From Opitutaceae bacterium (GTDB lineage Bacteria; Verrucomicrobiota; Verrucomicrobiia; Opitutales; Opitutaceae), in contig JAHCLN010000023.1 in NCBI GenBank assembly GCA_026125215.1, positions 1 through 33,446 of the forward strand: a DNA stretch of 33,446 nucleotides, in the 5' to 3' direction. This document shows positions 1-10,050 of the stretch, piece by piece. Both the position numbers and the translations under genes were made by a program. Below the pieces are notes generated by a model. The model had not been told where the DNA came from. It did no database searches and worked only from the letters and a program-made list of their open reading frames with translations. Every line of letters starts with the position of its first letter. Position 1 is the stretch's first letter.

Positions 1-87
1 CGGCGGCGCGTATTTTTGGCCGATGTAGAGGCTCGCGAAGGCGGCGAGCATGAGGAGCACGCCGATGGTGAGGTTCTTTTTGTCCAT
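1..87 (-). CDS. yidC: Membrane protein insertase YidC, N-terminal fragment
   Basis: Only the first 29 codons are in the window; the gene runs off the left edge. The visible peptide begins MDKKNLTIGVLLMLAAFASL and is one hydrophobic segment after a short basic start, as in the first membrane helix of YidC of Gram-negative bacteria. YidC inserts and folds inner-membrane proteins with or without SecYEG. The identification rests mainly on position: it follows rpmH, rnpA and yidD in the conserved order and on the same strand, 12 nt after the yidD stop. No Shine-Dalgarno precedes the ATG. The rest of the protein cannot be judged. Confidence 0.85.
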   Translation of the reverse strand, partial: MDKKNLTIGVLLMLAAFASLYIGQKYAPP

Positions 88-99
88 TACTTGAAAAGT

Positions 100-417
100 T
101 CAGCGGGTGGGCAGGGCAACCCGCACGCAGCGCGGCCGGCGCGGCGCAGGCACGGGGTCGAAGCCGCCGGGATGAAAGGGCTGGCAGCGCAGCAGCCGGC
201 GCGCGGCCAGCCAGGTGCCGGCCACCGCACCGTGGGTGCGCAGGGCCTCGGCGGCATAATGCGAACAGGAAGGGGCAAAACGACAGCCGCAGCCCGGCCC
301 GAAGATGGCCGGCAGCACCGGCGAAAGGGTTTTTTGATACAGCCACACCAGACCAACCAGCAGGGCGGCGGGCAGGCCGACGAGCCGGCCCAGCGGATGG
401 GGGCGGTGCTTACGCAT
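100..417 (-). CDS. yidD: Membrane protein insertion efficiency factor YidD
   Basis: A 105-residue protein of the YidD family, small membrane-associated proteins that assist YidC/Sec-dependent insertion. The family signature is clear: an N-terminal hydrophobic stretch ending in [10 protein letters not shown], then a Cys-rich core [18 protein letters not shown], then [14 protein letters not shown]. Members are usually about 70-90 residues; the extra length here is an N-terminal basic stretch and a C-terminal tail rich in Arg and Pro. The ATG at 417 lies inside the end of rnpA (8-nt overlap, 410-417), which suggests translational coupling. yidC follows 12 nt downstream. Confidence 0.93.
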   Translation of the reverse strand: MRKHRPHPLGRLVGLPAALLVGLVWLYQKTLSPVLPAIFGPGCGCRFAPSCSHYAAEALRTHGAVAGTWLAARRLLRCQPFHPGGFDPVPAPRRPRCVRVALPTR

Positions 418-763
418 GGCTGGCGGCGGGCAGACGACGGCAGGCGGCGGTGAATCTTTCCTCCAGGGCGGGAAACTCCCAGCGGTTGACCGCGGCGCGG
501 GCGATGAGCATGAGGTCGCAGCCGGCGGGCACCAGCGTCTGGTGCCGGCGGAAAAGCTCGCGGAGGCGCCGCTTGGCGCGGGCACGGGCCACGGCTTTGC
601 CCACCTGCGCGTAGGACGCCACGACGCCGAGCCGGGCGGGCGCGGCATCACCGCGGGCATGCCACCACAGCGTAAAGGCTCCGCAGTCGATGCGGCGGCC
701 CTGTTCGCGGACGGTGCGGAAATCCCCCGGGCGGCGCAGGTGCTGCTCTGGGCGGAAACGCAT
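410..763 (-). CDS. rnpA: Ribonuclease P protein component
   Basis: A 117-residue basic protein that binds the catalytic RNA of RNase P and helps process the 5' end of pre-tRNA. The start [18 protein letters not shown] matches the family opening, and the RNA-binding signature is [19 protein letters not shown] at about residues 57-75. Length is normal for the family. It lies 26 nt downstream of rpmH, the usual order, and its 3' end overlaps yidD by 8 nt. The C-terminal Ala-rich tail is not conserved. No Shine-Dalgarno is visible before the ATG. Confidence 0.95.
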   Translation of the reverse strand: MRFRPEQHLRRPGDFRTVREQGRRIDCGAFTLWWHARGDAAPARLGVVASYAQVGKAVARARAKRRLRELFRRHQTLVPAGCDLMLIARAAVNRWEFPALEERFTAACRRLPAASHA

Positions 764-789
764 GGGGCGGCCGGCGTTCGCGGGGAAAA

Positions 790-927
790 TCAGACGACGG
801 TCAGCCGCTTGCGACCCTTGCGACGGCGGGACGTAAGGACCTTGCGGCCACCCTTGGTGGCCTTGCGGGCGCGAAAACCGATCTTGCGGGCGCGCTTTTT
901 GCGATGTGGGCGGAATGTAGGCTTCAT
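790..927 (-). CDS. rpmH: 50S ribosomal protein L34
   Basis: A 45-residue, very basic protein beginning [20 protein letters not shown] and ending in [12 protein letters not shown], the usual form and length of bacterial L34 (44-47 residues). It is the first gene of the rpmH-rnpA-yidD-yidC unit on the minus strand. In many bacteria this block adjoins dnaA and the origin of replication; here the neighbour on the other side is an unrelated secreted protein, and no dnaA is seen. Upstream, on the same strand, a perfect TTGACA lies at 980-975, but no good -10 box follows it. Confidence 0.96.
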   Translation of the reverse strand: MKPTFRPHRKKRARKIGFRARKATKGGRKVLTSRRRKGRKRLTVV

Positions 928-1076
928 GACTTTGGACGAAAAAGAGGGTCAGGAGTGCCGGACGGCCGGGGGGGTGTCAAGGGCGGTTTCCCCGGGGTAG
1001 TCCGTTGGTCATAATAGCCCGGATTTGGGCGATGGGCGGTTGTCAGGGGCGGAGGTCTGCACCACGGTGCGCGACC
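928..1076. promoter_or_regulatory. Divergent region rpmH / caspase-like gene
   Basis: A 149-nt gap between two divergently read genes. On the minus strand a perfect -35-like TTGACA (980 to 975) lies 48 nt before the rpmH ATG, but the hexamer at the expected -10 distance (CACTCC) is poor. On the plus strand CATAAT at 1010-1015 could be a -10 for the secreted peptidase gene, without a recognisable -35. A GGAGG at about 1050 is too far from the ATG at 1077 to act as a ribosome binding site. Confidence 0.3.
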
Positions 1077-2909
1077 ATGTTGTTATCCGTGATTTTCCGC
1101 CGTCTGCTTTTGCTCTCTCTCTGCCTGCCGGCGGTCCTGCCACTGGCCGCCCGCGACGCCTATGTGCTGATTTCCGGCGGGGGCACGCCGCTGAACAACA
1201 ACAACTCCCAATACCTGCAGGCCCGGGCCATCGCGGCGTTTTTCGAGCAGAATTATCCGAAGGAACAGACATGGGTGTTTTTTGGCGTGGGCAACCGCCC
1301 CGGCGAGCCGGTGAAAATCGCCGACACCCGCCGCCAATATAAGGCGGACGGGCTGGTGCTCGAATCGTGGGTGCCGGGGCCGCTGGCCGACAACCGGCCG
1401 GCGACCCGCGAAAGCATCCTCACCGCGCTGCGCGAGGAAATCCTGCCGACGGTGGCGGAGGGCGGCACGCTGTATCTGTTTGTGGGCGACCACGGCGAAC
1501 TCTCCCGCGGGGAGCCGCGCGAGAGCACGATCACGCTCTGGCAGTTGAAGCAGGATCCGGCGCGGCCCGGCTCCGGCTGGTTCACGGATGACAACGAGGT
1601 GCTCGGGGTGGCCGAGCTGCAGGCAGTGTTGCGCGAGGGACTGGGCAAGGGCCGCGTGGTGTTCTGCATGACGCAGTGCCACTCGGGCGGTTTTCACTTC
1701 CTCGGCGTGCCGCGCACGGTCGCGCCCAACTCCGACTGGTTTGTTACGGTGCCGGTCTGGGCGATGCCCGGCGAAGATGCGCCGTTGCCGCCGATCGCCG
1801 GCTACACGGCGACCGACGAAGCTTCGCTCGCCGCCGGCTGCGATCCTGATCCCGATCCGGACCGCTGGGCCGGCTACGAGCGCTTTCTGCCGGAAAACCT
1901 GCTGGGGCTGGATCTTTTCACGCGCGAGCCGGCCGGGGTGCGTCGCGACTCCTTTGCCGAGGCCCATGAGGAAGCCGTGCTCGTCAACCGCACCATCGAC
2001 AAGCCGCGCGCGAGCTCCGAGCAATTCCTCGAGCAATGGGCCGGCGTGATCGACCGGCTGTTGACGGGCGAGGATGAGCTGACGCCGGAAGTCCGCGGAC
2101 ACCTTGAAACCTACCGCATGGCGGTGGACACGGGCCGGGTGACGGCCGAGGATGCGGCCTTGCAGGAACGCGCCGCGCAGTTTTCCCGGTTCATCACGCG
2201 GCTCACCGAGCAAAATACCACGGTGAAGAACCTTTTGCTCAACGGCACGCGCGCCGAACTGGAGCGCACGATGGGGCCGGCGGCCACGCGGCCGGGCCGG
2301 CCCGGCGCCAGCGGCCGGCGCAATCCGCGCGAGGATTTGGAAAAAGCCTGGAAGGAGGGCCTGCGCCCGGCCTGGAAGGCGGCGGTGCTCGCCGGCGAGG
2401 TGGCCGGTCTCACGGGCCCGGCGCTGGATTTTGAGAAACGCCTGCTCGCGCAGGAGGACCGCGGCCGGAACCTGATGATCTACCGCAGTTGGCAGAATCC
2501 GCTGCTCAACGATATTTTCTGGCAGTCCAGCTATGCCTTTCCGGACCGTTTCGACGCGGAGCGCGCGGACGCCGTGACCCGCTGGGGCGCAGAGCGGCGG
2601 CAGTTCATCCAGGCCTGGGGCGAAATGGCGGATGATACGGAGGTGCGCGCGGCCGCCGCTACACTGGCACCCATGTTCCGGCGGCGACCGGCTCCACCGC
2701 CGCCCGCGACCGAAGCACCCGGCCCGGGGGCGGTGACCACCAACGTTTCCCTGCGGCCGCTCAGTCCGCGCACCGCGGCGGAGCGCACGCTGTTCTACCG
2801 GCGCGTGCTGGCCGCGTGGGAATTCCTGCTCGCGACCGGCGAAAAGCCGGCGCTCGACGAACTGCATGCGCTGATCGCGCTGGAGCGCACACCGCTCCCG
2901 CGCGGCTGA
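1077..2909 (+). CDS. Putative secreted caspase-like (clan CD) cysteine peptidase
   Basis: A 610-residue protein. An in-frame ATG exists at 1005, but 1077 is preferred because it begins directly with a signal peptide (residues 1-25, two Arg then a Leu-rich core, probable cleavage near PLAA). After it comes AYVLISGGGTP, then two motifs of the clan CD fold (caspases, legumain, metacaspases): a hydrophobic strand ending in GDHGE (His139) and another ending in MTQCHSGGF (Cys201). His-Gly after one strand and Cys after the next, 62 residues apart, fits the catalytic dyad order of that clan. The middle region (about 300-520) is helical and charged. A Pro/Ala-rich linker lies near 535-560. I do not recognise a named family, and substrate and activation are unknown. 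Export suggests periplasmic or extracellular action. The gene stands alone: its upstream neighbour is divergent and its downstream neighbour convergent. Confidence 0.6.
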   Translation: MLLSVIFRRLLLLSLCLPAVLPLAARDAYVLISGGGTPLNNNNSQYLQARAIAAFFEQNYPKEQTWVFFGVGNRPGEPVKIADTRRQYKADGLVLESWVPGPLADNRPATRESILTALREEILPTVAEGGTLYLFVGDHGELSRGEPRESTITLWQLKQDPARPGSGWFTDDNEVLGVAELQAVLREGLGKGRVVFCMTQCHSGGFHFLGVPRTVAPNSDWFVTVPVWAMPGEDAPLPPIAGYTATDEASLAAGCDPDPDPDRWAGYERFLPENLLGLDLFTREPAGVRRDSFAEAHEEAVLVNRTIDKPRASSEQFLEQWAGVIDRLLTGEDELTPEVRGHLETYRMAVDTGRVTAEDAALQERAAQFSRFITRLTEQNTTVKNLLLNGTRAELERTMGPAATRPGRPGASGRRNPREDLEKAWKEGLRPAWKAAVLAGEVAGLTGPALDFEKRLLAQEDRGRNLMIYRSWQNPLLNDIFWQSSYAFPDRFDAERADAVTRWGAERRQFIQAWGEMADDTEVRAAAATLAPMFRRRPAPPPPATEAPGPGAVTTNVSLRPLSPRTAAERTLFYRRVLAAWEFLLATGEKPALDELHALIALERTPLPRG

Positions 2910-2924
2910 ACCGCGGCCAACCGG

Positions 2925-2949
2925 CAAAGTAACCTATTAGGTTACTTTG
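2925..2949. repeat. Perfect 11-bp palindrome with 3-nt loop
   Basis: CAAAGTAACCT and its exact reverse complement AGGTTACTTTG flank ATT. An outer CCAA/TTGG pair (2917-2920 and 2953-2956) extends the stem across a small internal loop. It sits between two convergent genes and is much more AT-rich than its surroundings. There is no clean T-run on either side, so a simple intrinsic terminator is doubtful. It could be a bidirectional transcription stop or an operator. Confidence 0.6.
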
Positions 2950-2986
2950 GCTTTGGAGCGGCGGGTCGATTGTCGTGCATTTGGAC

Positions 2987-3010
2987 GGGCCGCTTGGAGA
3001 TCGGCCCCTA
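2987..3010. repeat. REP-like GC-rich hairpin downstream of ggt
   Basis: GGGCCG (2987-2992) pairs with CGGCCC (3002-3007) around a 9-nt loop. Read on the minus strand it begins GTAGGGGCCGATCTCC, resembling the element at the right end of the window (GTAGGGCGGGGTCGCC at 33373-33388). It starts 13 nt after the ggt stop. It may act as a terminator or be a copy of a dispersed intergenic palindrome family. Confidence 0.45.
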
Positions 3011-3022
3011 CCTCATCTCATT

Positions 3023-4750
<1,728 letters not shown>

Positions 4751-4830
4751 GGGGAAAGCGGTTTCAGGGAGGCGGGTTGCCAACAAGGAGAACGATAAAG
4801 AGAAAGAGAACGATTGCGAGAAGAGCGGGG

Positions 4831-6159
4831 TTATTGCGGGTCGTCGGGCGGGAAGGGGTCGGCTGCTTCGGGGGGTGTGGGAGCGGCTTGGCGCGGTTTG
4901 ATACGGCGCTTCATCCCGGCGTCGATTTCCTCGATCTCGGGCTCGGGGATGCGGGTGAAGGCGATGCGCATCGGGGCGTAGCCGGTGGCGCCGTGCGCGC
5001 CGCCAAAATAGACGGAGTTTTTGCCGAGCGCTTTGTTCAGCGTGTCCACGGCGGCGAACAGCTTGGTGCGCGACGCCTCTTGCCTGGCCTCGAACAGATC
5101 GGCCGTGTGGAGGTGGGCCGCGAGCAGCCGGTGCAGGATGATGCCGACGTGCTTCGGCGCCTTGGCGTGGTGCGCCCGCGGTCGGCGCGACCAGAGTTCG
5201 TTCAGCGCATGGGTGAAGTGGAGCGTGTCCTGCGTCTCGTTGAAGTGCAGCTCGGCGCTCCAGTCGGTATCGTCGCGGTAGCCGACCGACACCCGCAGGC
5301 CGCCGGCGTAAAAGCCCTCGTGACGCAGGCGCATGGCGGCCTTTTGCAGGAGCCGGTGCAGCACGGCGAGGGCGGCGGGGCCGTAACGTTTTTCGGGCGG
5401 AAGCACCTGGCTGTGGCCGATGGTTTCGTGGCGGGTCGGTTCGCGTTCCTGCACGCCGCCGTGCAGCCAACCGTGAAACCGCGCGCCCTCGACGCCGCCC
5501 CACACGCTGCGCAGTTTCGCGCTGCTGGCGGCGTAAAGCTGGGCGACATCGTTGATGCCGGCGGCGCGCAGGCGCTTCAGCATGTTGGCCCCGATGCCGG
5601 TGAAGTCGTCGAGCTGCACGTTGCGCTCGATCAGTTTGCCGGGCAGGTCGGCCTCGTCGAAGACGACGAGGCCGTCGGGTTTTTCGAGGTCGGAGGCGAG
5701 CTTGGCGATGAACCAGTTGGGCCCGATGCCGATGGAGCAGCGCAGGCAGCGGCCGACCTCGCGGTAGATTTTTTGGCGGATGGCCTCCGCCAGGGCGCGG
5801 ACGTGCCGGGGGTCCGCGAGGTCGCCGGAGAGCGCGCATTCCAGCTCGTCGATGGACTGGACCTTTTTCACCGGCGCGAGGGTGTCCACGACCGCCTTCA
5901 GCCGCCGGTGGTAGTCGATGTAAACCTCGGGCCGGGCCTCGATGACGGCGAGACCGGGAATCCTTTGTCGGGCCTCGGCCACGCGTGCATTGCGGTCGAG
6001 GCCGAGCTTTTTGGCCTCGATGCTGACGGCGATGGCCCCGGTGGTAGCCGCGAGCACGGGCACGACGATGAGCGGCTGTCCGCGCAGTTCCGGCCGCTCC
6101 TGCTGCTCGACGGAAGCGAAGAAGGAATTGAAGTCGATGGCGAGTGCGCGGAGGGGCAC
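4831..6159 (-). CDS. Y-family (DinB/UmuC-type) DNA polymerase
   Basis: A 442-residue error-prone, lesion-bypass polymerase. Motif I is AIDFNSFFASVE with catalytic Asp9; the second acidic position is Asn, as in UmuC. Motif III is QSIDE with Asp104 and Glu105. A short helix-hairpin-helix-like region follows (IGANMLKRLRAAGI, about 197-210), then a little-finger domain. Thus all three metal-binding acidic residues appear present. The C-terminus is Pro-rich and shows no obvious QxxLxLF-type clamp-binding motif. The start is GTG at 6159: the frame opens there and reads directly into the family N-terminus. A TTGACA/GACAAT promoter predicts a transcript beginning almost at this codon. The protein is longer than typical DinB (about 350) and near UmuC length (about 420), so the subgroup is left open. 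Neighbours are PutA upstream and GGT downstream; neither suggests an SOS operon, and no LexA box was recognised. Confidence 0.88.
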   Translation of the reverse strand: MPLRALAIDFNSFFASVEQQERPELRGQPLIVVPVLAATTGAIAVSIEAKKLGLDRNARVAEARQRIPGLAVIEARPEVYIDYHRRLKAVVDTLAPVKKVQSIDELECALSGDLADPRHVRALAEAIRQKIYREVGRCLRCSIGIGPNWFIAKLASDLEKPDGLVVFDEADLPGKLIERNVQLDDFTGIGANMLKRLRAAGINDVAQLYAASSAKLRSVWGGVEGARFHGWLHGGVQEREPTRHETIGHSQVLPPEKRYGPAALAVLHRLLQKAAMRLRHEGFYAGGLRVSVGYRDDTDWSAELHFNETQDTLHFTHALNELWSRRPRAHHAKAPKHVGIILHRLLAAHLHTADLFEARQEASRTKLFAAVDTLNKALGKNSVYFGGAHGATGYAPMRIAFTRIPEPEIEEIDAGMKRRIKPRQAAPTPPEAADPFPPDDPQ

Positions 6160-6166
6160 GGCCGGA

Positions 6167-6194
6167 ATTGTCGGCCGGTCAAATCCGCTGTCAA
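6167..6194 (-). promoter_or_regulatory. Sigma-70-like promoter giving a leaderless GTG transcript
   Basis: On the minus strand, TTGACA (6194-6189, perfect -35) is followed after 16 nt by GACAAT (6172-6167, four of six -10 matches). Start of transcription would be expected near 6160, next to the GTG start codon at 6159. A CGGCCG...CGGCCG inverted repeat surrounds the -10 and touches the start codon. Confidence 0.5.
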
Positions 6195-6220
6195 CTTGGG
6201 CGCTGCCGTCCCGGCGAAGC

Positions 6221-9202
6221 TTAAGTCTCGTCGGGCGGGGTGAAGCCGCGCCGCATCACGTTTTCGACCACGGCCCGCGGGAAGAGGAAGTTCTGCAGGT
6301 ATTCCTTGCCGCCGGCCTTGGTGCCGCCGCCGGACATCTTGAAGCCGCCGAAGGGATGTCGCTCGACGATGGCGCCGGTGATGCCGCGGTTGAGGTAGAG
6401 ATTGCCGACGAGCATTTCGTGTTGCGCGCGTTCCAAGGCCTGCGGGCTGCGCGAGAACAAGCCGCCGGTCAGCGCATAGTCGGTGCCGTTGACCATGGCG
6501 AAGGCCTCGTCGAGGTCCTTGGCGCGCAGGATGGCGACGACCGGCCCAAAGATTTCCTCGCGGGCGATGGTGTGCGCGGGCTTCACGTTCACGAACACGG
6601 TCGGCGGGACGAACCAGCCCTCGGCGGGCGCTTTGCCCTGGTAGGCGAGCTTCGCCTCTTTTTTGCCCTGTTCGATGATCGAGAGGATCTTTTTCTGCGC
6701 CTCGGCATCGATCACCGGGCCGATGATGGTGCCGGGCAGCGCCGGATCGCCGACCGGATAGGAACTGCAGGCGGCGACGAAACGCTCGACGAAGTGGTCA
6801 TACACCCCTTCGAGCACGATGAGGCGCGAGAGCGCGGAGCATTTCTGGCCGCTGAAACCGAAGGCGCTGTAGAGCGCGGCGGGAATGGCCTCGTCGAGGT
6901 CGGCGTCGTTGTCGATGACGAGCGCGTTTTTGCCGCCCATCTCGCAGACGACCTTCTTGAGGTTGGCTTGACCGGGCTGGGTCCGGCCGGCGGTTTCCCA
7001 GATTTTGCAACCGACGGCCCGCGAACCGGTGAAGGCGATGAAGTCCACCCGCGGATGCGCCACGAGGTGCGCGCCGATGTCCTCGCCGTAGCCGGGCAGA
7101 AAATTCAGCACGCCGGTGGGGATGCCGGCCTCGGTGAGAATGTCCATCAGCACGGCGCCGATGACGGAGGTCTGCTCAGCGGGCTTCATGATGACGCAAT
7201 TGCCGGCGACCAGCGGCGCGACGACGAGGCCGGCAAGGATGGCGAGGGGGAAGTTCCACGGCGCGATGGCCACGCCGACACCGCGAGGGGTCCAGGTCTG
7301 CACGCAGCGCTCGCCGGGGACGGCCTGCGTCACAACCGGTTTCGCGAGCTTGCGCATTTCGACGGCGTAAAAGCGGCAGAAGTCGATGGCCTCGGAGATG
7401 TCGCCGTCGGCCTCGAGCCAAGGTTTGCCGGCCTCAAGGATGAGCAGGGCGTTCAGCTCCAGGCGGCGCGATTCCATCAGGTCGGCGGCCCGCTCCAGGA
7501 TTTGGGCGCGGTTTTCGACCGGGGTCGCGCGCCATTTTGGGAACGCGGCGGCGGCGACGACGACGGCACTCTCGGCGTCGGCGACGGTCGCGCGGGCCCA
7601 GTGGCCGATGATCTGGGAGGGCTTGGCGGGATTGACGGAGGCGACGTATTCGCGGTCGGCGATTTTTTTGCCGTTGATGACCAGCGGCCACTTTTTCCCG
7701 AGCTGGGCGGAACAGGCGGCGAGCGCGGCGCGCTGGCGGTCGCGATTGGCGGCCTGGGCGTAGTCGGTGTTGGCGGCGTTGACGAACGTGCCGGCGGCGG
7801 GCGGCTTGCGCGCGAGGGGCGCGGGTGCGGCGGCGATGGCGTTCACCGGGTTGCCCAGGAGCTGGTCCTTGGTGGCCTCGCCCATGTTCTTGATGCGGAG
7901 AAAGCCCTCGTTCGAAGTGTTCTCGAGCAGGCGGCGAACGAGATAGGCCATGCCGGGCAGCAATTCGCCGACGGGGCAGTATTCGCGGACGCGATGACCC
8001 ATCTGGATGAGCGACGCCTTCAATTCGTCGGCCATGCCGTAGAGCGCCTGAAATTCGTAGGCCCGCGGGTCAATGCCGAGGCGTTCGGCCTGCACGATCG
8101 CGTGGGCGCAGGAACGGACGTTATGGGAGGCGAAGTTGGGGGTGACGATGTCGATGTTCTCGAGGAGGAAGCGCGTGAGTTTTTCGTAGTTGGCGTCGGA
8201 CTCGGGCTTCTTCTGCCAGACGGGAACCGGCCAGTCGCGCTGCTGGGCGAGGATGGTTTCGTAGTCCCAATAGGCGCCTTTCACGAGGCGGACGTTGAGC
8301 GGCCGTTGGTTTTTCCGCGCCCAAGCGACGAGGTCGCGCAGGTCGGCCTCGCAGTCGCGCAGGTAGGCCTGGATGGCGATGCCGATGGCGGGCTGCGTGC
8401 GGAATTCGGGTTCCTCGAAGATGGATTTGAAAAGCGCGAGCGTGAGGTCCTTCAGCTTGTAGCTCTCCATGTCGAAGTTGATCAGCGCGCCGACTTCGGC
8501 GGCGCGGCGCAGGATCGGGCGGAAGCGCTGCTTCAGGGCCGCGATGGAGTTCTCGGGGTCGGCGGGGTGAACGTCGGGCGTGAGGGCGGAGATTTTGACC
8601 GAGAGATTGAGCCGGGGCAGGGGGCCCTTGGGTCCGAGGTCGCTGAAACAGGGGGCGGATTCCTGCGCGTAGAACTTCGAGACCGAGTCGAGGACCTCGA
8701 GGTTGCGCTTGAGGAAAATGTCGGCTTCGGCGTCGTTGAGGACGGTTTCGCCGAGCAGGTCGATCGTGGTGGCAAGGCCGAGCTTGGCGTTCTTTTTGAT
8801 CTGCCGAATCAGATCCTCGCCCGTCTGGCCGGCGACGAACTGGCCGGCCATGTCGACGATCTGCGCCTTCACCGGCGTGGCGACGAGGGCCGGGGCGAAG
8901 GACGAAGCCGCGAGGCCGGCCTTGAGGGCGGGGTTGAGCGCCACGGCCTTGTCGCCGAGATATTCCTGCAGGTGGCGGACGATCTCGGCGGAGGAGTTGA
9001 GCGAAGGGAGGACGTCAACGAAACGGAAGAGCTGGGTCTTGAAGACGGGGTCCTTCATGGACCACTCCATCAGGCGGGCGTAGGCGCCTTTTTTGGAGAA
9101 CAGCGCCGGCGGCGGCTGTTGGTCCATCAGGGCGAAGAGCTGCTCGCCCTTGGTGCGGACGGCGGTTTCAATTTGCGGGTCGGGGGTCAGGAAAGCGGAC
9201 AT
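6221..9202 (-). CDS. putA: Bifunctional proline dehydrogenase / P5C dehydrogenase
   Basis: A 993-residue enzyme oxidising proline to glutamate in two steps. The FAD-dependent proline dehydrogenase half occupies about residues 60-450: note [24 protein letters not shown] and the EFQALYGM / SHN blocks. The NAD-dependent aldehyde dehydrogenase half occupies about 500-985: PWNFPLAI (Asn650), general base Glu754 in CEMGGKN, and nucleophile Cys788 in [12 protein letters not shown]. There is no N-terminal ribbon-helix-helix DNA-binding domain, so it is the short, non-repressor PutA type. An ATG 13 codons upstream (9241) is possible, but [10 protein letters not shown] at 9202 is the more natural start. 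It is the first of a minus-strand run with polymerase and GGT, and is divergent from the ECF sigma gene. Its glutamate product links it loosely to the arginine cluster farther right. Confidence 0.95.
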   Translation of the reverse strand: MSAFLTPDPQIETAVRTKGEQLFALMDQQPPPALFSKKGAYARLMEWSMKDPVFKTQLFRFVDVLPSLNSSAEIVRHLQEYLGDKAVALNPALKAGLAASSFAPALVATPVKAQIVDMAGQFVAGQTGEDLIRQIKKNAKLGLATTIDLLGETVLNDAEADIFLKRNLEVLDSVSKFYAQESAPCFSDLGPKGPLPRLNLSVKISALTPDVHPADPENSIAALKQRFRPILRRAAEVGALINFDMESYKLKDLTLALFKSIFEEPEFRTQPAIGIAIQAYLRDCEADLRDLVAWARKNQRPLNVRLVKGAYWDYETILAQQRDWPVPVWQKKPESDANYEKLTRFLLENIDIVTPNFASHNVRSCAHAIVQAERLGIDPRAYEFQALYGMADELKASLIQMGHRVREYCPVGELLPGMAYLVRRLLENTSNEGFLRIKNMGEATKDQLLGNPVNAIAAAPAPLARKPPAAGTFVNAANTDYAQAANRDRQRAALAACSAQLGKKWPLVINGKKIADREYVASVNPAKPSQIIGHWARATVADAESAVVVAAAAFPKWRATPVENRAQILERAADLMESRRLELNALLILEAGKPWLEADGDISEAIDFCRFYAVEMRKLAKPVVTQAVPGERCVQTWTPRGVGVAIAPWNFPLAILAGLVVAPLVAGNCVIMKPAEQTSVIGAVLMDILTEAGIPTGVLNFLPGYGEDIGAHLVAHPRVDFIAFTGSRAVGCKIWETAGRTQPGQANLKKVVCEMGGKNALVIDNDADLDEAIPAALYSAFGFSGQKCSALSRLIVLEGVYDHFVERFVAACSSYPVGDPALPGTIIGPVIDAEAQKKILSIIEQGKKEAKLAYQGKAPAEGWFVPPTVFVNVKPAHTIAREEIFGPVVAILRAKDLDEAFAMVNGTDYALTGGLFSRSPQALERAQHEMLVGNLYLNRGITGAIVERHPFGGFKMSGGGTKAGGKEYLQNFLFPRAVVENVMRRGFTPPDET

Positions 9203-9448
9203 CGTGGTGGGCGAGCACGCTGCCAAAACGGCCGGCCGCATAGCAAGGGGGGAGGGGCCGTCGGCGGGGTTAATATCCGGGCTTAATGATTTTTAAGTGG
9301 CTATAATTTATATGTTTGAGAAACCAAATAGTCCTTTGGGACTAACTTGGATCATCCGGCTCCCTTCCGCGCCGCCGGCTGCCGGGCATAACGCCGTGGA
9401 CAGCCCGGGCGATTTTTGCGACTTTCCGCCATGGGGCGTGTTTTGGGC
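9203..9448. promoter_or_regulatory. Divergent control region putA / ECF sigma gene
   Basis: About 246 nt, with an AT-rich island at 9270-9350 in otherwise GC-rich DNA. A perfect TATAAT lies at 9302-9307 on the plus strand, but no clear -35 stands 16-18 nt before it. Directly after it is an inverted repeat: TAGTCC (9329-9334), TTTG, GGACTA (9339-9344), with an outer CCAA/TTGG pair at 9324-9327 and 9347-9350. If the TATAAT is used, the hairpin lies at or just after the transcript start and could be an operator or a 5' stem. No gene was recognised here. Confidence 0.45.
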
Positions 9449-10045
9449 ATGAACGATGACACTCCAGTGCAAAACCAACCTTCGGGGATGATCCCCCCGG
9501 TCGATTTCACCACTTTCATGCGCAACTATCAGGACATGGTCTTCTCCACGGCGGTGCGCCTCGTGAACAACGAGGCGCAGGCGGAGGACATTTCCCAGGA
9601 GGTTTTCCTGAAGGCCTACCAGCACTACGATTCGTTGCAGACCAGTCCGACCGCCGGAGGCTGGCTGAAGACCGTGACCACCAACCTCTCCCTCAACCAT
9701 CTCTCCCGCTACCGCAACCGCTGGCGTTTTTTTTCCGAGTTCACGCGGCAGGATGACGACGGCGGGGAAGGGGCGGAAGTGGAGTTCGCGTCCGGCGAAG
9801 ATTTTCTGGCCGGAGTGGATGCGGACGAACGCCGCGCCTGGGTCGAGCGGGCGCTGGAAAAGCTGCCCGAACACCAGCGCGTGCCGCTGGTGCTCTTTCA
9901 TTTCCAAGACATGCCTTACGACGAAATCGCCAAGAAACTCGGCGTTTCCCTCGCCAAGGTAAAAACCGACATTCTCCGTGCCCGCACCGCCCTCGCCCAG
10001 ATCCTGACGCGCAGCGGAACCACCCACGAAATCTTCAACGCCTGA
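9449..10045 (+). CDS. ECF-type RNA polymerase sigma factor
   Basis: A 198-residue sigma-70-family protein with only regions 2 and 4. Region 2 covers about residues 18-95: YQDMVFSTAVRLV and AEDISQEVFLKAYQ, the core-binding and -10 recognition block. An acidic linker (DDDGGEGAEVEF) follows. Region 4 covers about 130-190, with the helix-turn-helix MPYDEIAKKLGVSLAKVKTD. ECF factors direct RNA polymerase to envelope or stress promoters. ATGs at 9416 and 9431 are alternative starts; 9449 gives the most compact protein. It leads a three-gene unit: the next gene starts 5 nt after its stop and encodes a membrane protein that may hold it inactive. Target genes cannot be seen, but the linked polymer-forming membrane protein is the first guess. 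Confidence 0.9.
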   Translation: MNDDTPVQNQPSGMIPPVDFTTFMRNYQDMVFSTAVRLVNNEAQAEDISQEVFLKAYQHYDSLQTSPTAGGWLKTVTTNLSLNHLSRYRNRWRFFSEFTRQDDDGGEGAEVEFASGEDFLAGVDADERRAWVERALEKLPEHQRVPLVLFHFQDMPYDEIAKKLGVSLAKVKTDILRARTALAQILTRSGTTHEIFNA

Positions 10046-10050
10046 TTACC

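Noticed and set aside
1081-1092. TTATCCGTG as a DnaA box near the rpmH block
   Set aside because: Differs from TTATCCACA in the key last positions, is single, and lies within the signal peptide codons.
1083-2927. Open frame of 614 codons on the minus strand, opposite the caspase-like gene
   Set aside because: Arg/Gly/Ala-rich shadow; the plus-strand protein has a signal peptide and conserved-looking motifs.
5942-9286. Open frame of 1114 codons on the plus strand, opposite putA and the polymerase 5' end
   Set aside because: It mirrors putA in GC-rich DNA and its translation is charged low-complexity sequence with no family motif; the minus strand encodes intact enzymes.
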